Part shown: in pieces, positions 1 through 7,336 of the stretch
Numbering within the stretch: position 1 is the stretch's first letter
How the letters are laid out: each line of letters begins with the position of its first letter
Origin: Bacteroidota bacterium
Lineage (GTDB): Bacteria; Bacteroidota; Bacteroidia; Bacteroidales; Prolixibacteraceae
Direction: 5' to 3'
NCBI GenBank assembly: GCA_030695265.1
Contig: JAUYTA010000458.1
Coordinates: 1-19,843, forward strand
Length of the DNA: 19,843 nucleotides
The notes under the pieces: model-generated
What the model was told of the DNA's origin: nothing
The model's input: only the letters and a program-made list of their open reading frames with translations
Databases searched by the model: none
Program-made: the position numbers and the translations under genes

Positions 1-420
1 GTTGAACACAGGCTCGAACGGTTTCTGAAAGTTCATGGTATCGAATTTATCAACGATTCGAAAGCAACCAACATTAACTCGACCTGGTATGCACTCGAAA
101 GTATGAGCCAGCCAACGGTTTGGATTGTCGGCGGTATTGATAAAGGAAATGACTATGCCCAATTGACCGAATTGGTGAAGAAAAAAGTGAAAGCCATCGT
201 TTGTCTGGGAATAGACAATTCAAAAATCATGGAGGCTTTTAAACACATTGGAATCGACATGGTTGAAACACAATCGATGGCTGATGCCGTTCGTTATGCT
301 TATTATCTGGCCCGAAATGGTGATACCGTGTTATTGTCGCCAGCCTGTGCAAGTTTTGATTTGTTCGAGAATTACGAAGATCGCGGATATCAGTTTAAAA
401 ATGCAGTAAAAGAATTGTAA
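1..420 (+). CDS. murD: MurD, UDP-N-acetylmuramoyl-L-alanine--D-glutamate ligase (3' end only)
   Basis: The gene enters from the left edge; only the last 139 codons are present, in frame from base 1. MurD adds D-glutamate to UDP-MurNAc-L-Ala in the cytoplasm, using ATP. The visible part is the C-terminal Mur ligase domain. It contains the HRLE motif, then FINDSKATN and an ST-x-x-AL stretch, then GGIDKGNDY, all typical of MurD. The C-terminal DLFENYEDRG segment matches the usual MurD end (D-x-F-x-x-[FY]-x-x-RG). The gene stops one base before the ftsW ATG, so the two are almost certainly co-transcribed, as expected in a Bacteroidota dcw operon. No disruption is visible in the part shown. Confidence 0.96.
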   Translation, partial: VEHRLERFLKVHGIEFINDSKATNINSTWYALESMSQPTVWIVGGIDKGNDYAQLTELVKKKVKAIVCLGIDNSKIMEAFKHIGIDMVETQSMADAVRYAYYLARNGDTVLLSPACASFDLFENYEDRGYQFKNAVKEL

Positions 421-421
421 A

Positions 422-1627
422 ATGGCAGGTGTAATGGGTAAAATATTCAAGGGCGACCGGACACTGTGGGTAGTGCTGATTTTCTTATCGCTTGTTTCGC
501 TGGTAATTGTGTACAGTGCCACTGGCAAACTGGCCTACCGCGAAGCCGATGGAAATACAGTCTATTATCTGGTCAGGCAAATCGTATTTATCCTGACGGG
601 TTTTGGGATAATGCTATTCCTTGTCAATATTGTACCGGTGGTCGTCTATTTTAAGATATCGCCTGTACTGATCGGAATTACCATTTTTGCACTAATTCTG
701 GCTTTTGTTCAGTATAAAATGACCGGCAATCCCAGCAAGGAAACTTCCCGTTCGCTCGATCTGGGAATACTAAGTTTTCAACCTTCAGAACTGGCAAAAA
801 TATCGCTGATCATGTTTGCATCACGCATGTTGTCGAAATCGCAAAAATCAGAAGAAGAACTTACAAAAGCTTTCTGGTGGGTAATCGGTGTTTCCGGAGT
901 GGTGTGTTTTCTTATTTTCCTGAGCAATATTTCAACGGCAGCAATCATCTTTTTAAGCATCATGGTTCTGATGCTGATAGCACGTGTGCAGATAAGGTTA
1001 ATTTCAATGGTAGCCGGTGCAGGTGTTTTAATGGCGGTATTGCTGTTTTTTACCGCTGATTTTATGCCAGCCAGCTTTGGCCGTGTACACACTTTTAAGG
1101 AACGTATTGTTGATTTCACCAAAGGCGATGCAAGCGAGGCCGTTGGCACGACCCAGTCAGACTATGCGAAACTGGCAGTTTTCGAAGGTGGCATGTTTGG
1201 GAAAGGGCCAGGAAACAGCGAGGTAAGCAATTACATGGAAGCCGGTTACAACGATTTTATCTATGCCATTTTTATCGAGGAATACGGTTTGGTTGGAGGT
1301 GTATTTCTTGCAATGTTATACCTGATTTTATTGTTCCGGGGGGTTAGTATTGTCCGGCGGTGCGATCGCACCTTTCCGGCTTTTATGGTAGCCGGCTTGA
1401 TCGTTCTGATGGTATTTCAGGCGTTTATAAATATGGCTGTTTCGGTCGGGGCTGCTCCCGTAACCGGACAACCATTGCCATGGGTCAGTATGGGCGGATC
1501 GTCGATGTTGTTTACGGCGGCATCATTCGGGATCATTCTGGCGGTCAGCTCGCAAAATCAGAAAAATAAAGCGCCAACCGAACAGTTGGTGGTTGTTGAT
1601 GTACCAAACGAAGACCAGGCTTTGTGA
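422..1627 (+). CDS. ftsW: FtsW, SEDS-family septal peptidoglycan glycosyltransferase
   Basis: FtsW polymerises lipid II into septal glycan strands with its partner FtsI in the inner membrane. The 401-residue protein has about ten hydrophobic segments, starting at residues 15-31. SEDS landmarks are GPGNS (262-266), the N-D-F-I motif with Asp278, which aligns with the Asp considered catalytic in RodA/FtsW, and PVTGQPLPWVSMGGSS (346-361). The usual PLPFVSYGGSS is PLPWVSMGGSS here, which is tolerable for the phylum. The start is the ATG one base after the murD stop; a second in-frame ATG lies at 434 and cannot be excluded. No Shine-Dalgarno is evident, as is common in Bacteroidota. The gene lies between murD and murG, its normal position. 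Confidence 0.95.
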   Translation: MAGVMGKIFKGDRTLWVVLIFLSLVSLVIVYSATGKLAYREADGNTVYYLVRQIVFILTGFGIMLFLVNIVPVVVYFKISPVLIGITIFALILAFVQYKMTGNPSKETSRSLDLGILSFQPSELAKISLIMFASRMLSKSQKSEEELTKAFWWVIGVSGVVCFLIFLSNISTAAIIFLSIMVLMLIARVQIRLISMVAGAGVLMAVLLFFTADFMPASFGRVHTFKERIVDFTKGDASEAVGTTQSDYAKLAVFEGGMFGKGPGNSEVSNYMEAGYNDFIYAIFIEEYGLVGGVFLAMLYLILLFRGVSIVRRCDRTFPAFMVAGLIVLMVFQAFINMAVSVGAAPVTGQPLPWVSMGGSSMLFTAASFGIILAVSSQNQKNKAPTEQLVVVDVPNEDQAL

Positions 1628-1717
1628 TATGAAACGAGCCATGAGAATTACTTCTTCACACAGGAGAATGATTATTGGCGAGTTCCATCTGGCAATTAAA
1701 AAGCAAATTATGAACAG

Positions 1718-2848
1718 ATGAAAAAATTAAAAGTAATTGTAAGCGGAGGAGGAACCGGAGGACATATTTTCCCGGCCATTTCGATTGCCAACGAGCTGAA
1801 AGAGCGTTATCCCGAAACGGAAATTCTTTTTGTTGGCGCTCTGGGAAAAATGGAAATGGATCGTGTTCCTGCTGCGGGTTACCGAATTATTGGGCTACCG
1901 GTAGTGGGTTTTCCGCGCAAGCCTTCGCTTAAAATGTTCGATTTTTTCCTGAAATTATATAAAAGCATGCGCATTGCCCGAAAAGTAATTGCCGGTTTTA
2001 AACCTGATGTCGTTATTGGAGTGGGCGGATTTGCAAGTGGGCCATTGTTGAAGGCTGCTGTGCGAAGCGGAGTTCCGGCTGTACTTCAGGAACAGAATTC
2101 GTACGCGGGCATGACCAACAAATTATTGTCGTCGAAAGTGAATAAAATATGCGTGGCCTATCCAAATATGGAAAGGTATTTTCCAAAGAATAAAATTGTA
2201 TTGACCGGAAATCCAATTCGTAAAAACCTGCTTGAAACCATCGTTAACAAAAGCAAGGCATTCGAATTTTTCAAACTGTACGATGGAGAACCGGTGGTTC
2301 TGATTATTGGCGGAAGTCTTGGTGCGCGCACCATCAACGAAAGTGTGATGGAGAATCTTCAGCTGATTCGTCAAACGGAGGTGCAGATAATCTGGCAGAC
2401 CGGAAGTTTTTATTACAAGGAAATGCTTGAACGTTTGGGTGGCAATTGCCCTGACAATCTGTTTCCTATGGAATTTGTATCGCGCATGGATTTGGCTTAT
2501 GCGGTCGCCGATGTGGTTATTTCACGTGCCGGTGCCGGAACCATTTCCGAACTATGTTTATTGGCAAAACCCTGCATTCTGGTTCCTTCGCCCAATGTGG
2601 CCGAAGACCATCAAACAAAAAATGCGATGGCACTTGTTGAAAATCAGGCTGCTTTGTTAATAAAAGATGCCGATTCGAAGGATCAGTTGTTGAAAGAAAC
2701 GTTTAGCTTGCTGAACGATAAACAGAGGTTAAAAAGCCTCTCCGAAAACATACAAAAACTGGGGCGACCCAATGCTGCAAAAGATATTGTGGATGTAATA
2801 CTGGAGATGGTTGAGAGTCAGAAGTCAGAAGTCAGAAGTCAGAAGTAA
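1718..2848 (+). CDS. murG: MurG, UDP-GlcNAc:lipid I N-acetylglucosaminyltransferase
   Basis: MurG transfers GlcNAc from UDP-GlcNAc to lipid I at the inner face of the membrane, giving lipid II. The 376-residue protein shows the GT-B family motifs in order: SGGGTGGH glycine loop (9-16), GVGGFASGP (101-109), QEQNSYAG (124-131), TGNPIRKN (163-170), second glycine loop GGSLGAR (198-204), and SRAGAGTISE (269-278) followed by a P-x-P-x-x-x-EDHQ-x-x-NA segment. The ATG overlaps the stop of a 30-codon reading frame in the 90-bp ftsW-murG gap (ATGA). The last ten residues (SQKSEVRSQK) are encoded by a 7-bp tandem repeat that runs through the stop codon, so the C-terminus looks rebuilt at the edge of the accessory insertion that follows. 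The enzyme core is intact. Confidence 0.96.
   Translation: MKKLKVIVSGGGTGGHIFPAISIANELKERYPETEILFVGALGKMEMDRVPAAGYRIIGLPVVGFPRKPSLKMFDFFLKLYKSMRIARKVIAGFKPDVVIGVGGFASGPLLKAAVRSGVPAVLQEQNSYAGMTNKLLSSKVNKICVAYPNMERYFPKNKIVLTGNPIRKNLLETIVNKSKAFEFFKLYDGEPVVLIIGGSLGARTINESVMENLQLIRQTEVQIIWQTGSFYYKEMLERLGGNCPDNLFPMEFVSRMDLAYAVADVVISRAGAGTISELCLLAKPCILVPSPNVAEDHQTKNAMALVENQAALLIKDADSKDQLLKETFSLLNDKQRLKSLSENIQKLGRPNAAKDIVDVILEMVESQKSEVRSQK
2816..2846 (+). repeat. AGTCAGA heptamer tandem repeat at the murG 3' end
   Basis: There are four perfect head-to-tail copies of AGTCAGA (2816-2843) followed by a partial copy, AGT. Because 7 is not a multiple of 3, the copies are read in successive frames and encode the serine-, lysine- and glutamine-rich MurG tail; the partial copy supplies the first T of the TAA stop. 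A change of one copy would shift the frame and alter the MurG terminus. The array sits exactly at the left edge of the accessory segment between murG and murC. Confidence 0.9.
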
Positions 2849-3066
2849 AACGTTCATTGTGATAGGAATATCCTTTGCCGTTGGCTTTAGCGTTCGACAG
2901 AGCTCACGCCGAAGCCCAACAGAATAAAGAATTCCAAATGAAAACCGTCCGAGAGATAAGTATGAAAAAGAACTCAAACGTTATTTCGGACGGAGAAGGA
3001 AACCCCTTCAAAATATAGTTAGAAGAGTTTATAGTCAAAACACAATGAAAAAAGGCGATTAGTTGA
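2849..3066. other. 218-bp non-coding left flank of the accessory insertion, with two inverted repeats
   Basis: No conserved gene is visible. An imperfect inverted repeat spans 2880-2920: arms GTTGGCTTTAGCGT and ACGCCGAAGCCCAAC pair at 13 of 14 positions (one of them G-U), with one mismatch, one bulge and a 12-nt loop. A second, perfect 8-bp inverted repeat, CCGTCCGA (2945-2952) and TCGGACGG (2986-2993), encloses 33 nt. Neither is followed by a T-run, so neither looks like a terminator. A 26-codon reading frame (2938-3018, MKTVREISMKK...) covers the second repeat but has no recognisable product. I see no convincing TAnnTTTG promoter. The segment may be a recombination footprint or a 5' regulatory region for the two genes that follow. 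Confidence 0.6.
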
Positions 3067-3675
3067 ATGAGTAAAAAGATAGCCATACCAAAGTTAAAAG
3101 TAATGGTAGCTTCTACCATTTTTGGTTTTGAAGACCAAATAGAACAGGTATGCTCTACACTGCAAGGGTATGGCTATGAAGTTTGGAATTCACATATAAG
3201 AACCATTCCTGTTCATCCAGGATTATCTAATACTGAAAATTGCCTTTGTGCAGTTGAAAGCTGTGATTTACTTTTTGGAATTATTCGACCGCGTTATGGA
3301 GCTGTACTTAATGGTGAATTATCTATAACACATCAAGAGATGCTAAAAGCTATCAATTTAAAAAGACCAAGATGGTTTATTGCTCATCGGGATATTTCCG
3401 TTGCATGCCAATTGCTAAAGCAATATATGTTTTGGGAAAATGGTGACCGTTCGCCTGCCTTCACTTTTCGAAAAACTGAGGTGTTGGATGATATACGGCT
3501 GATCAATCTATACAATGACACAATATTAAATGATGTGCTTCCTGCTGAACGAATTGGACATTGGGTTGACGAATATTTTCGATTAGGAGATATTCTAAAG
3601 TGTATTGAAACTCAATTTCAAGATAGAAATAGAGTGAGGAATATTGTAGGACAAATGAAACAACAAAAACAATGA
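3067..3675 (+). CDS. DUF4062-like protein, first gene of a two-gene accessory module
   Basis: A 202-residue cytoplasmic protein with no signal peptide or membrane segment. The N-terminal half fits DUF4062: a beta strand then VASTIFGFEDQ (14-24), where the family has an SS-x-x-D-L motif; a G-Y-E-V-W strand (36-40); a C-D-x-L-F-G-I strand (66-71); RPRYG (74-78); and SIT-x-x-E (86-91). DUF4062 is related to TIR- and nucleoside-deoxyribosyltransferase-like Rossmannoid folds and often occurs as a sensor or effector domain in prokaryotic conflict proteins. I do not recognise the C-terminal half (110-202). The start is fixed by an in-frame TGA directly before the ATG. The stop overlaps the next ATG (ATGA), so the two are translationally coupled. 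The sequence is visibly AT-richer than murG and murC. The function is not known; a defence or stress role is inference only. Confidence 0.75.
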   Translation: MSKKIAIPKLKVMVASTIFGFEDQIEQVCSTLQGYGYEVWNSHIRTIPVHPGLSNTENCLCAVESCDLLFGIIRPRYGAVLNGELSITHQEMLKAINLKRPRWFIAHRDISVACQLLKQYMFWENGDRSPAFTFRKTEVLDDIRLINLYNDTILNDVLPAERIGHWVDEYFRLGDILKCIETQFQDRNRVRNIVGQMKQQKQ

Positions 3676-5186
3676 AATCAGAACAACTCATAAAAGACCT
3701 GATAAAACAGGACGAAAGCGGACAGCTTGAGTTTAAAGAAGTTGTTCGTAAAGAGGCCATTGGTAAAACCATTTGCGGGTTTTTAAATAATGAAGGAGGT
3801 CAATTATTAATTGGCATCGCAGATAATAGAGAAATAAAAGGTGTAAAAAACGCTGATAAATTACAAATTGAAATAGAACAATTTCTCTTAAAGGAATTAG
3901 TACCAGAGGCTCCAGTAATGGTGTCTGTTGAAAAATACGGTGATAAACAATTGCTTCTAATCAAAGTCTGGGAAGGGTCAAAGCAACCTTATATTTTTAA
4001 CGGTAGTATTTATTATCGGAGAAAGGATCGCACAATTCAAGCATCGTCCAAAGAAATTTCTGAACTGATACATAAAAGACAGGAAACTGAAATACATTGG
4101 GAACGACAATCTGCTTTAGGTGTCGAATTGGACGATCTGGATTTGGAAGAAATCCAAAAGACAATGGAATTAGCTTTGTCGGACAATAAAATGAAAGACA
4201 TCAGAAAAGAGCCAATTGATTGTCTAACTTATTACGGGCTTTTTCAAAATGGCAATTTTACAAATGCAGCAGTGGTTCTTTTTGCTAAAAAGCCTTCACG
4301 ATTTATTCCACAGGCAAGGGTACGCATTGCTTTTCTTGATCATGGCAAAACAGGTGATATTTTCAAGGATGACCAATTGATAGAAGGCAATCTGTTTAAA
4401 AATATTGAAAGCATTCAATATTTTTTTGAAAAGCATTTATCCTATAGCAGAAAATTTGATGATAAAAATTGGAAACGTACCGATGATTATATTTTTCCTA
4501 TGGCTGCTTTGCGCGAAGGGGTGATGAACGCTTTAGTACATAGAGAGTATGGATTTGTTTCAAGTACCTTATCTATTATTATCTATCCCGACAAATTAGA
4601 GATAACGAATAGCGGCAAATCTCCTTTCAAACAAAGTGAGTTAAAGAAGAACCATCTATCAATGCCTTTTAATCCAGACATTGCACATATTGTTTTTCTT
4701 AGAGGTTATATTGAGAAAATAGGTAGGGGAACGCTAAAGATTATTGATGCATGTAAACAAGCCGGACTTAAAGCGCCTATTTGGGATATTGGGGAACATA
4801 CCGTGAAGCTTACTTTTTATAGCGATGTAATACTTGGCGGAGCTGTTGAAGTTGCCAATAAAGGAGCAGTTAAGGGAGCTATTGAGGGAACAGTTGAGGG
4901 AGCTATTGAGGGAACAATTGAGGGATCTATTGAGGGAGCTGTTGAGGAAGCAGTTGAGGGAGCAACTAGAGGAGTTAAAGAAAAATTGGCAATTTTGTTA
5001 AGTGCCATCGCAGCCAATGAAGGCAACAGAGTTCCTGATTACAAAAAAGCTACTGGATTAACTGACAAGAGTATGGAGCGCTATATTAAACAACTAAAAG
5101 AAGTTGGCCTTATAGAATTTAGAGGAGATGCACTACATACTGGTGGATACTATTTGACAAAGAAAATAAAAGTGAAATTGAAATAA
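3672..5186 (+). CDS. Schlafen/AlbA_2 and RecG-C-like ATP-binding protein with a tetrapeptide-repeat linker
   Basis: A 504-residue protein with four visible parts. (1) A Schlafen AlbA_2 domain, about 16-135: E-S-G-Q-L-E-F-K (15-22), ICGFLNNEGGQLLIGIAD (34-51), and YYRRKDRTI (114-122). (2) A linker region, 140-270. (3) A GHKL-like ATP-binding domain of the RecG-C-related type (HATPase_c_4), about 275-383: REGVMNALVHREY (281-293), ITNSG (311-315), IGRGT (350-354). (4) Ten G-[AST]-[IV]-E-like tetrapeptides (398-437), then a winged-helix segment (440-504). This architecture is common in proteins annotated as transcriptional regulators or ATP-binding proteins. It is coupled by ATGA to the upstream DUF4062-like gene and ends 19 bp before murC. 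AT-rich composition suggests acquisition. Domain assignment is firm; the biological role is unknown. Confidence 0.85.
   Translation: MKSEQLIKDLIKQDESGQLEFKEVVRKEAIGKTICGFLNNEGGQLLIGIADNREIKGVKNADKLQIEIEQFLLKELVPEAPVMVSVEKYGDKQLLLIKVWEGSKQPYIFNGSIYYRRKDRTIQASSKEISELIHKRQETEIHWERQSALGVELDDLDLEEIQKTMELALSDNKMKDIRKEPIDCLTYYGLFQNGNFTNAAVVLFAKKPSRFIPQARVRIAFLDHGKTGDIFKDDQLIEGNLFKNIESIQYFFEKHLSYSRKFDDKNWKRTDDYIFPMAALREGVMNALVHREYGFVSSTLSIIIYPDKLEITNSGKSPFKQSELKKNHLSMPFNPDIAHIVFLRGYIEKIGRGTLKIIDACKQAGLKAPIWDIGEHTVKLTFYSDVILGGAVEVANKGAVKGAIEGTVEGAIEGTIEGSIEGAVEEAVEGATRGVKEKLAILLSAIAANEGNRVPDYKKATGLTDKSMERYIKQLKEVGLIEFRGDALHTGGYYLTKKIKVKLK
4863..4982 (+). repeat. Ten 12-bp in-frame repeats encoding G-[AST]-[IV]-E tetrapeptides
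   Basis: Degenerate 12-bp units of the form GGA-RCW-RTT-GAG encode GAVK, GAIE, GTVE, GAIE, GTIE, GSIE, GAVE, EAVE, GATR and GVKE. The array lies between the ATPase domain and the winged helix of the AlbA_2 protein. Units near the middle are almost identical (GGAGCTATTGAG recurs), while the edges are degenerate, as expected if copy number changes by slippage or unequal exchange. Every change keeps frame, so only linker length would vary. Confidence 0.9.
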
Positions 5187-5205
5187 TTGGTGGTAAAAAC
5201 ATAGA

Positions 5206-6591
5206 ATGCAAAAATTAACCGACATAAAACAAGTGTATTTCCTGGGAATCGGGGGAATCGGGATGAGCGCTCTGGCACGTTATTTTGCGAGTCAGGGCAT
5301 TGCTGTTTCCGGATATGACCGGACTTCCACCGAACTGACACTTCAACTTGAAAGCGAAGGAATTGCAGTGCATTATCAGGACAATCCGGATCAATTGCCT
5401 TCTGATCTGAATATTGACGACTCATTAATCGTTTATACACCGGCAGTTCCGGCCAATCATCAGGAATTAAATGTTCTGATTGACCGTGGCTTTTCCATTC
5501 ACAAACGTTCGGAAGTGCTGGGAATCATTTGCAACAGCCAGCGAACCATCGCTGTTGCCGGAACACATGGAAAAACTTCGGTTTCAACCATGACTGCCCA
5601 TATTTTGAAATCATCGGTTCTTGGGTGCGCAGCATTTCTCGGCGGAATTTCAAAAAATTACCAGACCAACTTGTTGCTCGATAATACCGGCAGTCCATGG
5701 GTGGTGGCAGAAGCCGATGAATTCGACCGATCATTTTTGCAACTCAAACCAGAACTGGCAGTTATCACCTCGATGGATGCCGACCACCTCGACATTTACG
5801 GTTCGCACGAACAAGTCATCGAAAGTTTTCAATTGTTTGCCTCCCAGGTTAAAACGGGTGGCGCCTTGGTATTGAGAAAAGGACTTTCGGTTGGTGCAGA
5901 TCTTCCGAACATTCGGATATTCACGTATTCGATTACCGAAGATGCCGATTTTTGTGTCGAAAATGTAATGTTAAAAGCAGGATTTTACCAGTTCGATCTG
6001 AAAACTCCTGATTTCAGTATTAAAAAACTGGTATTAAATTACCCAGGCCTGCTGAATGTTGAAAATGCGGTGGCAGCTTCAGCCCTCGCAATTCTGGCAG
6101 GCGTTTCTCCGGAAGAAATACGAAAAGCCCTGGCAACCTATTCCGGAGTAAAAAGGCGGTTCGATGTTCAGTTAAATAACGGAATTTTTGTGCTGATCGA
6201 CGATTATGCGCATCATCCGGCAGAATTGAGGGCAACCATTCAATCGGTAAGGGATATTTACAAGGGTCGGAAATTGACAGGCATATTTCAACCACACCTT
6301 TACAGCCGCACAAAAGATTTTGCAACCGGATTCGCAAAAAGCCTGGATTTGCTCGATGAAATTGTACTACTGGATATTTATCCGGCCCGCGAGCTACCAA
6401 TAGAAGGAGTAAGTTCTGAATTGATTTTCAAACAGTTAAAGAATCGTAAAAAAATAATTTGCACCAAAGAAGAGTTGCCCGTGATTTCCGGATTGTTTAA
6501 ACCTGGAATTATCTTGATGATGGGCGCCGGGGATATTGACACTCTGGTTGAACCGGTAAAAAAGCAATTGCTGAAGTATGGAGATAGTTAA
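5206..6591 (+). CDS. murC: MurC, UDP-N-acetylmuramate--L-alanine ligase
   Basis: MurC joins L-alanine to UDP-MurNAc with ATP hydrolysis, the first step of stem-peptide assembly in the cytoplasm. The protein has 461 residues, the usual length. Motifs in order: Rossmann loop GIGGIGMSALA (14-24), ATP P-loop GTHGKTS (119-125), EADEFDRSF (169-177), DADHLDIYG (191-199), DDYAHHPAE (332-340) and FQPHLYSRT (361-369). The ATG lies 19 bp after the accessory AlbA_2 gene instead of directly after murG, so murC transcription now passes through the accessory block or starts inside it. The end overlaps ftsQ by 14 bp. The gene appears fully functional. Confidence 0.97.
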   Translation: MQKLTDIKQVYFLGIGGIGMSALARYFASQGIAVSGYDRTSTELTLQLESEGIAVHYQDNPDQLPSDLNIDDSLIVYTPAVPANHQELNVLIDRGFSIHKRSEVLGIICNSQRTIAVAGTHGKTSVSTMTAHILKSSVLGCAAFLGGISKNYQTNLLLDNTGSPWVVAEADEFDRSFLQLKPELAVITSMDADHLDIYGSHEQVIESFQLFASQVKTGGALVLRKGLSVGADLPNIRIFTYSITEDADFCVENVMLKAGFYQFDLKTPDFSIKKLVLNYPGLLNVENAVAASALAILAGVSPEEIRKALATYSGVKRRFDVQLNNGIFVLIDDYAHHPAELRATIQSVRDIYKGRKLTGIFQPHLYSRTKDFATGFAKSLDLLDEIVLLDIYPARELPIEGVSSELIFKQLKNRKKIICTKEELPVISGLFKPGIILMMGAGDIDTLVEPVKKQLLKYGDS

Positions 6592-7333
6592 AAAGATATT
6601 GGTCATATTAGGTTGGTTTTGTCTGGCAGGGTTTGTCGGATTCACAATTTATTTCACCTACACCCAAATGGAGGCGGTGAGGTGTCAGTCAATTGTGGTC
6701 TTTATCAATCCCAATTCTCCACGATTTCTGGATGAAGCTGAAATAACCGAAATGATCGAAAAATCGGGTGAGCCAATTATCGGGCACCGGCTTTCGGCCA
6801 TTGACATTGAGTCGCTAGAAACAAAACTGACCACTTTTGCAACCCTGACCAATGTGGAGATTTACCGGAAAGTTGAAGCAAAAGGATGGTCATTCAGCGG
6901 GAAACTTGTCATCCATGTTGATGAACGTACACCGATTCTCAGGATAAAAGATGCCAGTGAAGATTATTATCTCGACAGTGAGGGAGTAAAGATTCCGGTT
7001 TCATCTAAATATATTGAACGAATCATGATTGCAAGCGGAACATTTCCTGATGAAACGACAAAAAGTAATTTACTGAAAATGACCGCATTCGTGAACAAGG
7101 ACGATTTCTGGAAAGCACAGATTGAACAGGTATTAATTCAGCCGAACGGAGAATTGTTGCTGTTGCCACAGGTTGGGGATTACCTCATCGAATTTGGCCG
7201 TCCCGATGATTATGAGTTGAAATTCAGAAATTTAAAAGCAGTTTACCAGCAAGGTTTTAAAAATTTTGGTTGGAACAAGTATAAAGCCATCAGTGTGAAA
7301 TATCAGAACCAGGTTGTTTGCACAAAAAAATAG
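6578..7333 (+). CDS. ftsQ: FtsQ/DivIB-like cell division protein
   Basis: A 251-residue bitopic membrane protein. It has a short cytoplasmic start, one transmembrane segment (about 6-27), then an extracytoplasmic part with a POTRA-like region (about 35-115) and the V-x-E-R-x-P-I element (114-120) followed by YYLDSEGVKIP (130-140). The latter two are hallmarks of the FtsQ/DivIB family. FtsQ links FtsL-FtsB and the FtsW-FtsI synthase to the divisome. The start codon lies inside the 3' end of murC (14-bp overlap) and the stop is 3 bp before ftsA, so expression is tightly coupled. Sequence divergence is high in this family; the position between murC and ftsA makes the call secure. Confidence 0.9.
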   Translation: MEIVKKILVILGWFCLAGFVGFTIYFTYTQMEAVRCQSIVVFINPNSPRFLDEAEITEMIEKSGEPIIGHRLSAIDIESLETKLTTFATLTNVEIYRKVEAKGWSFSGKLVIHVDERTPILRIKDASEDYYLDSEGVKIPVSSKYIERIMIASGTFPDETTKSNLLKMTAFVNKDDFWKAQIEQVLIQPNGELLLLPQVGDYLIEFGRPDDYELKFRNLKAVYQQGFKNFGWNKYKAISVKYQNQVVCTKK

Positions 7334-7336
7334 ATT

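Noticed and set aside
2880..2920. Integron attC-like site suggested by GTT...AAC ends of the inverted repeat
   Set aside because: In attC sites the outer ends run RYYYAAC...GTTRRRY; here the order is reversed (GTT first, AAC last), and no integrase or cassette array is visible.
4863..4982. CRISPR-like array
   Set aside because: The units are contiguous 12-bp coding repeats without spacers and keep the reading frame.
4817..5026. Antisense Ser/Pro/Ala-rich frame opposite the tetrapeptide repeat
   Set aside because: Its repetitive sequence is just the complement of the 12-bp repeat; there is no independent support.
5193..5198. GTAAAA shared by the two edges of the accessory block (also 2845-2850) as a target-site duplication
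   Set aside because: Six A-rich bases are expected by chance in this sequence; no terminal inverted repeats or transposase accompany them.
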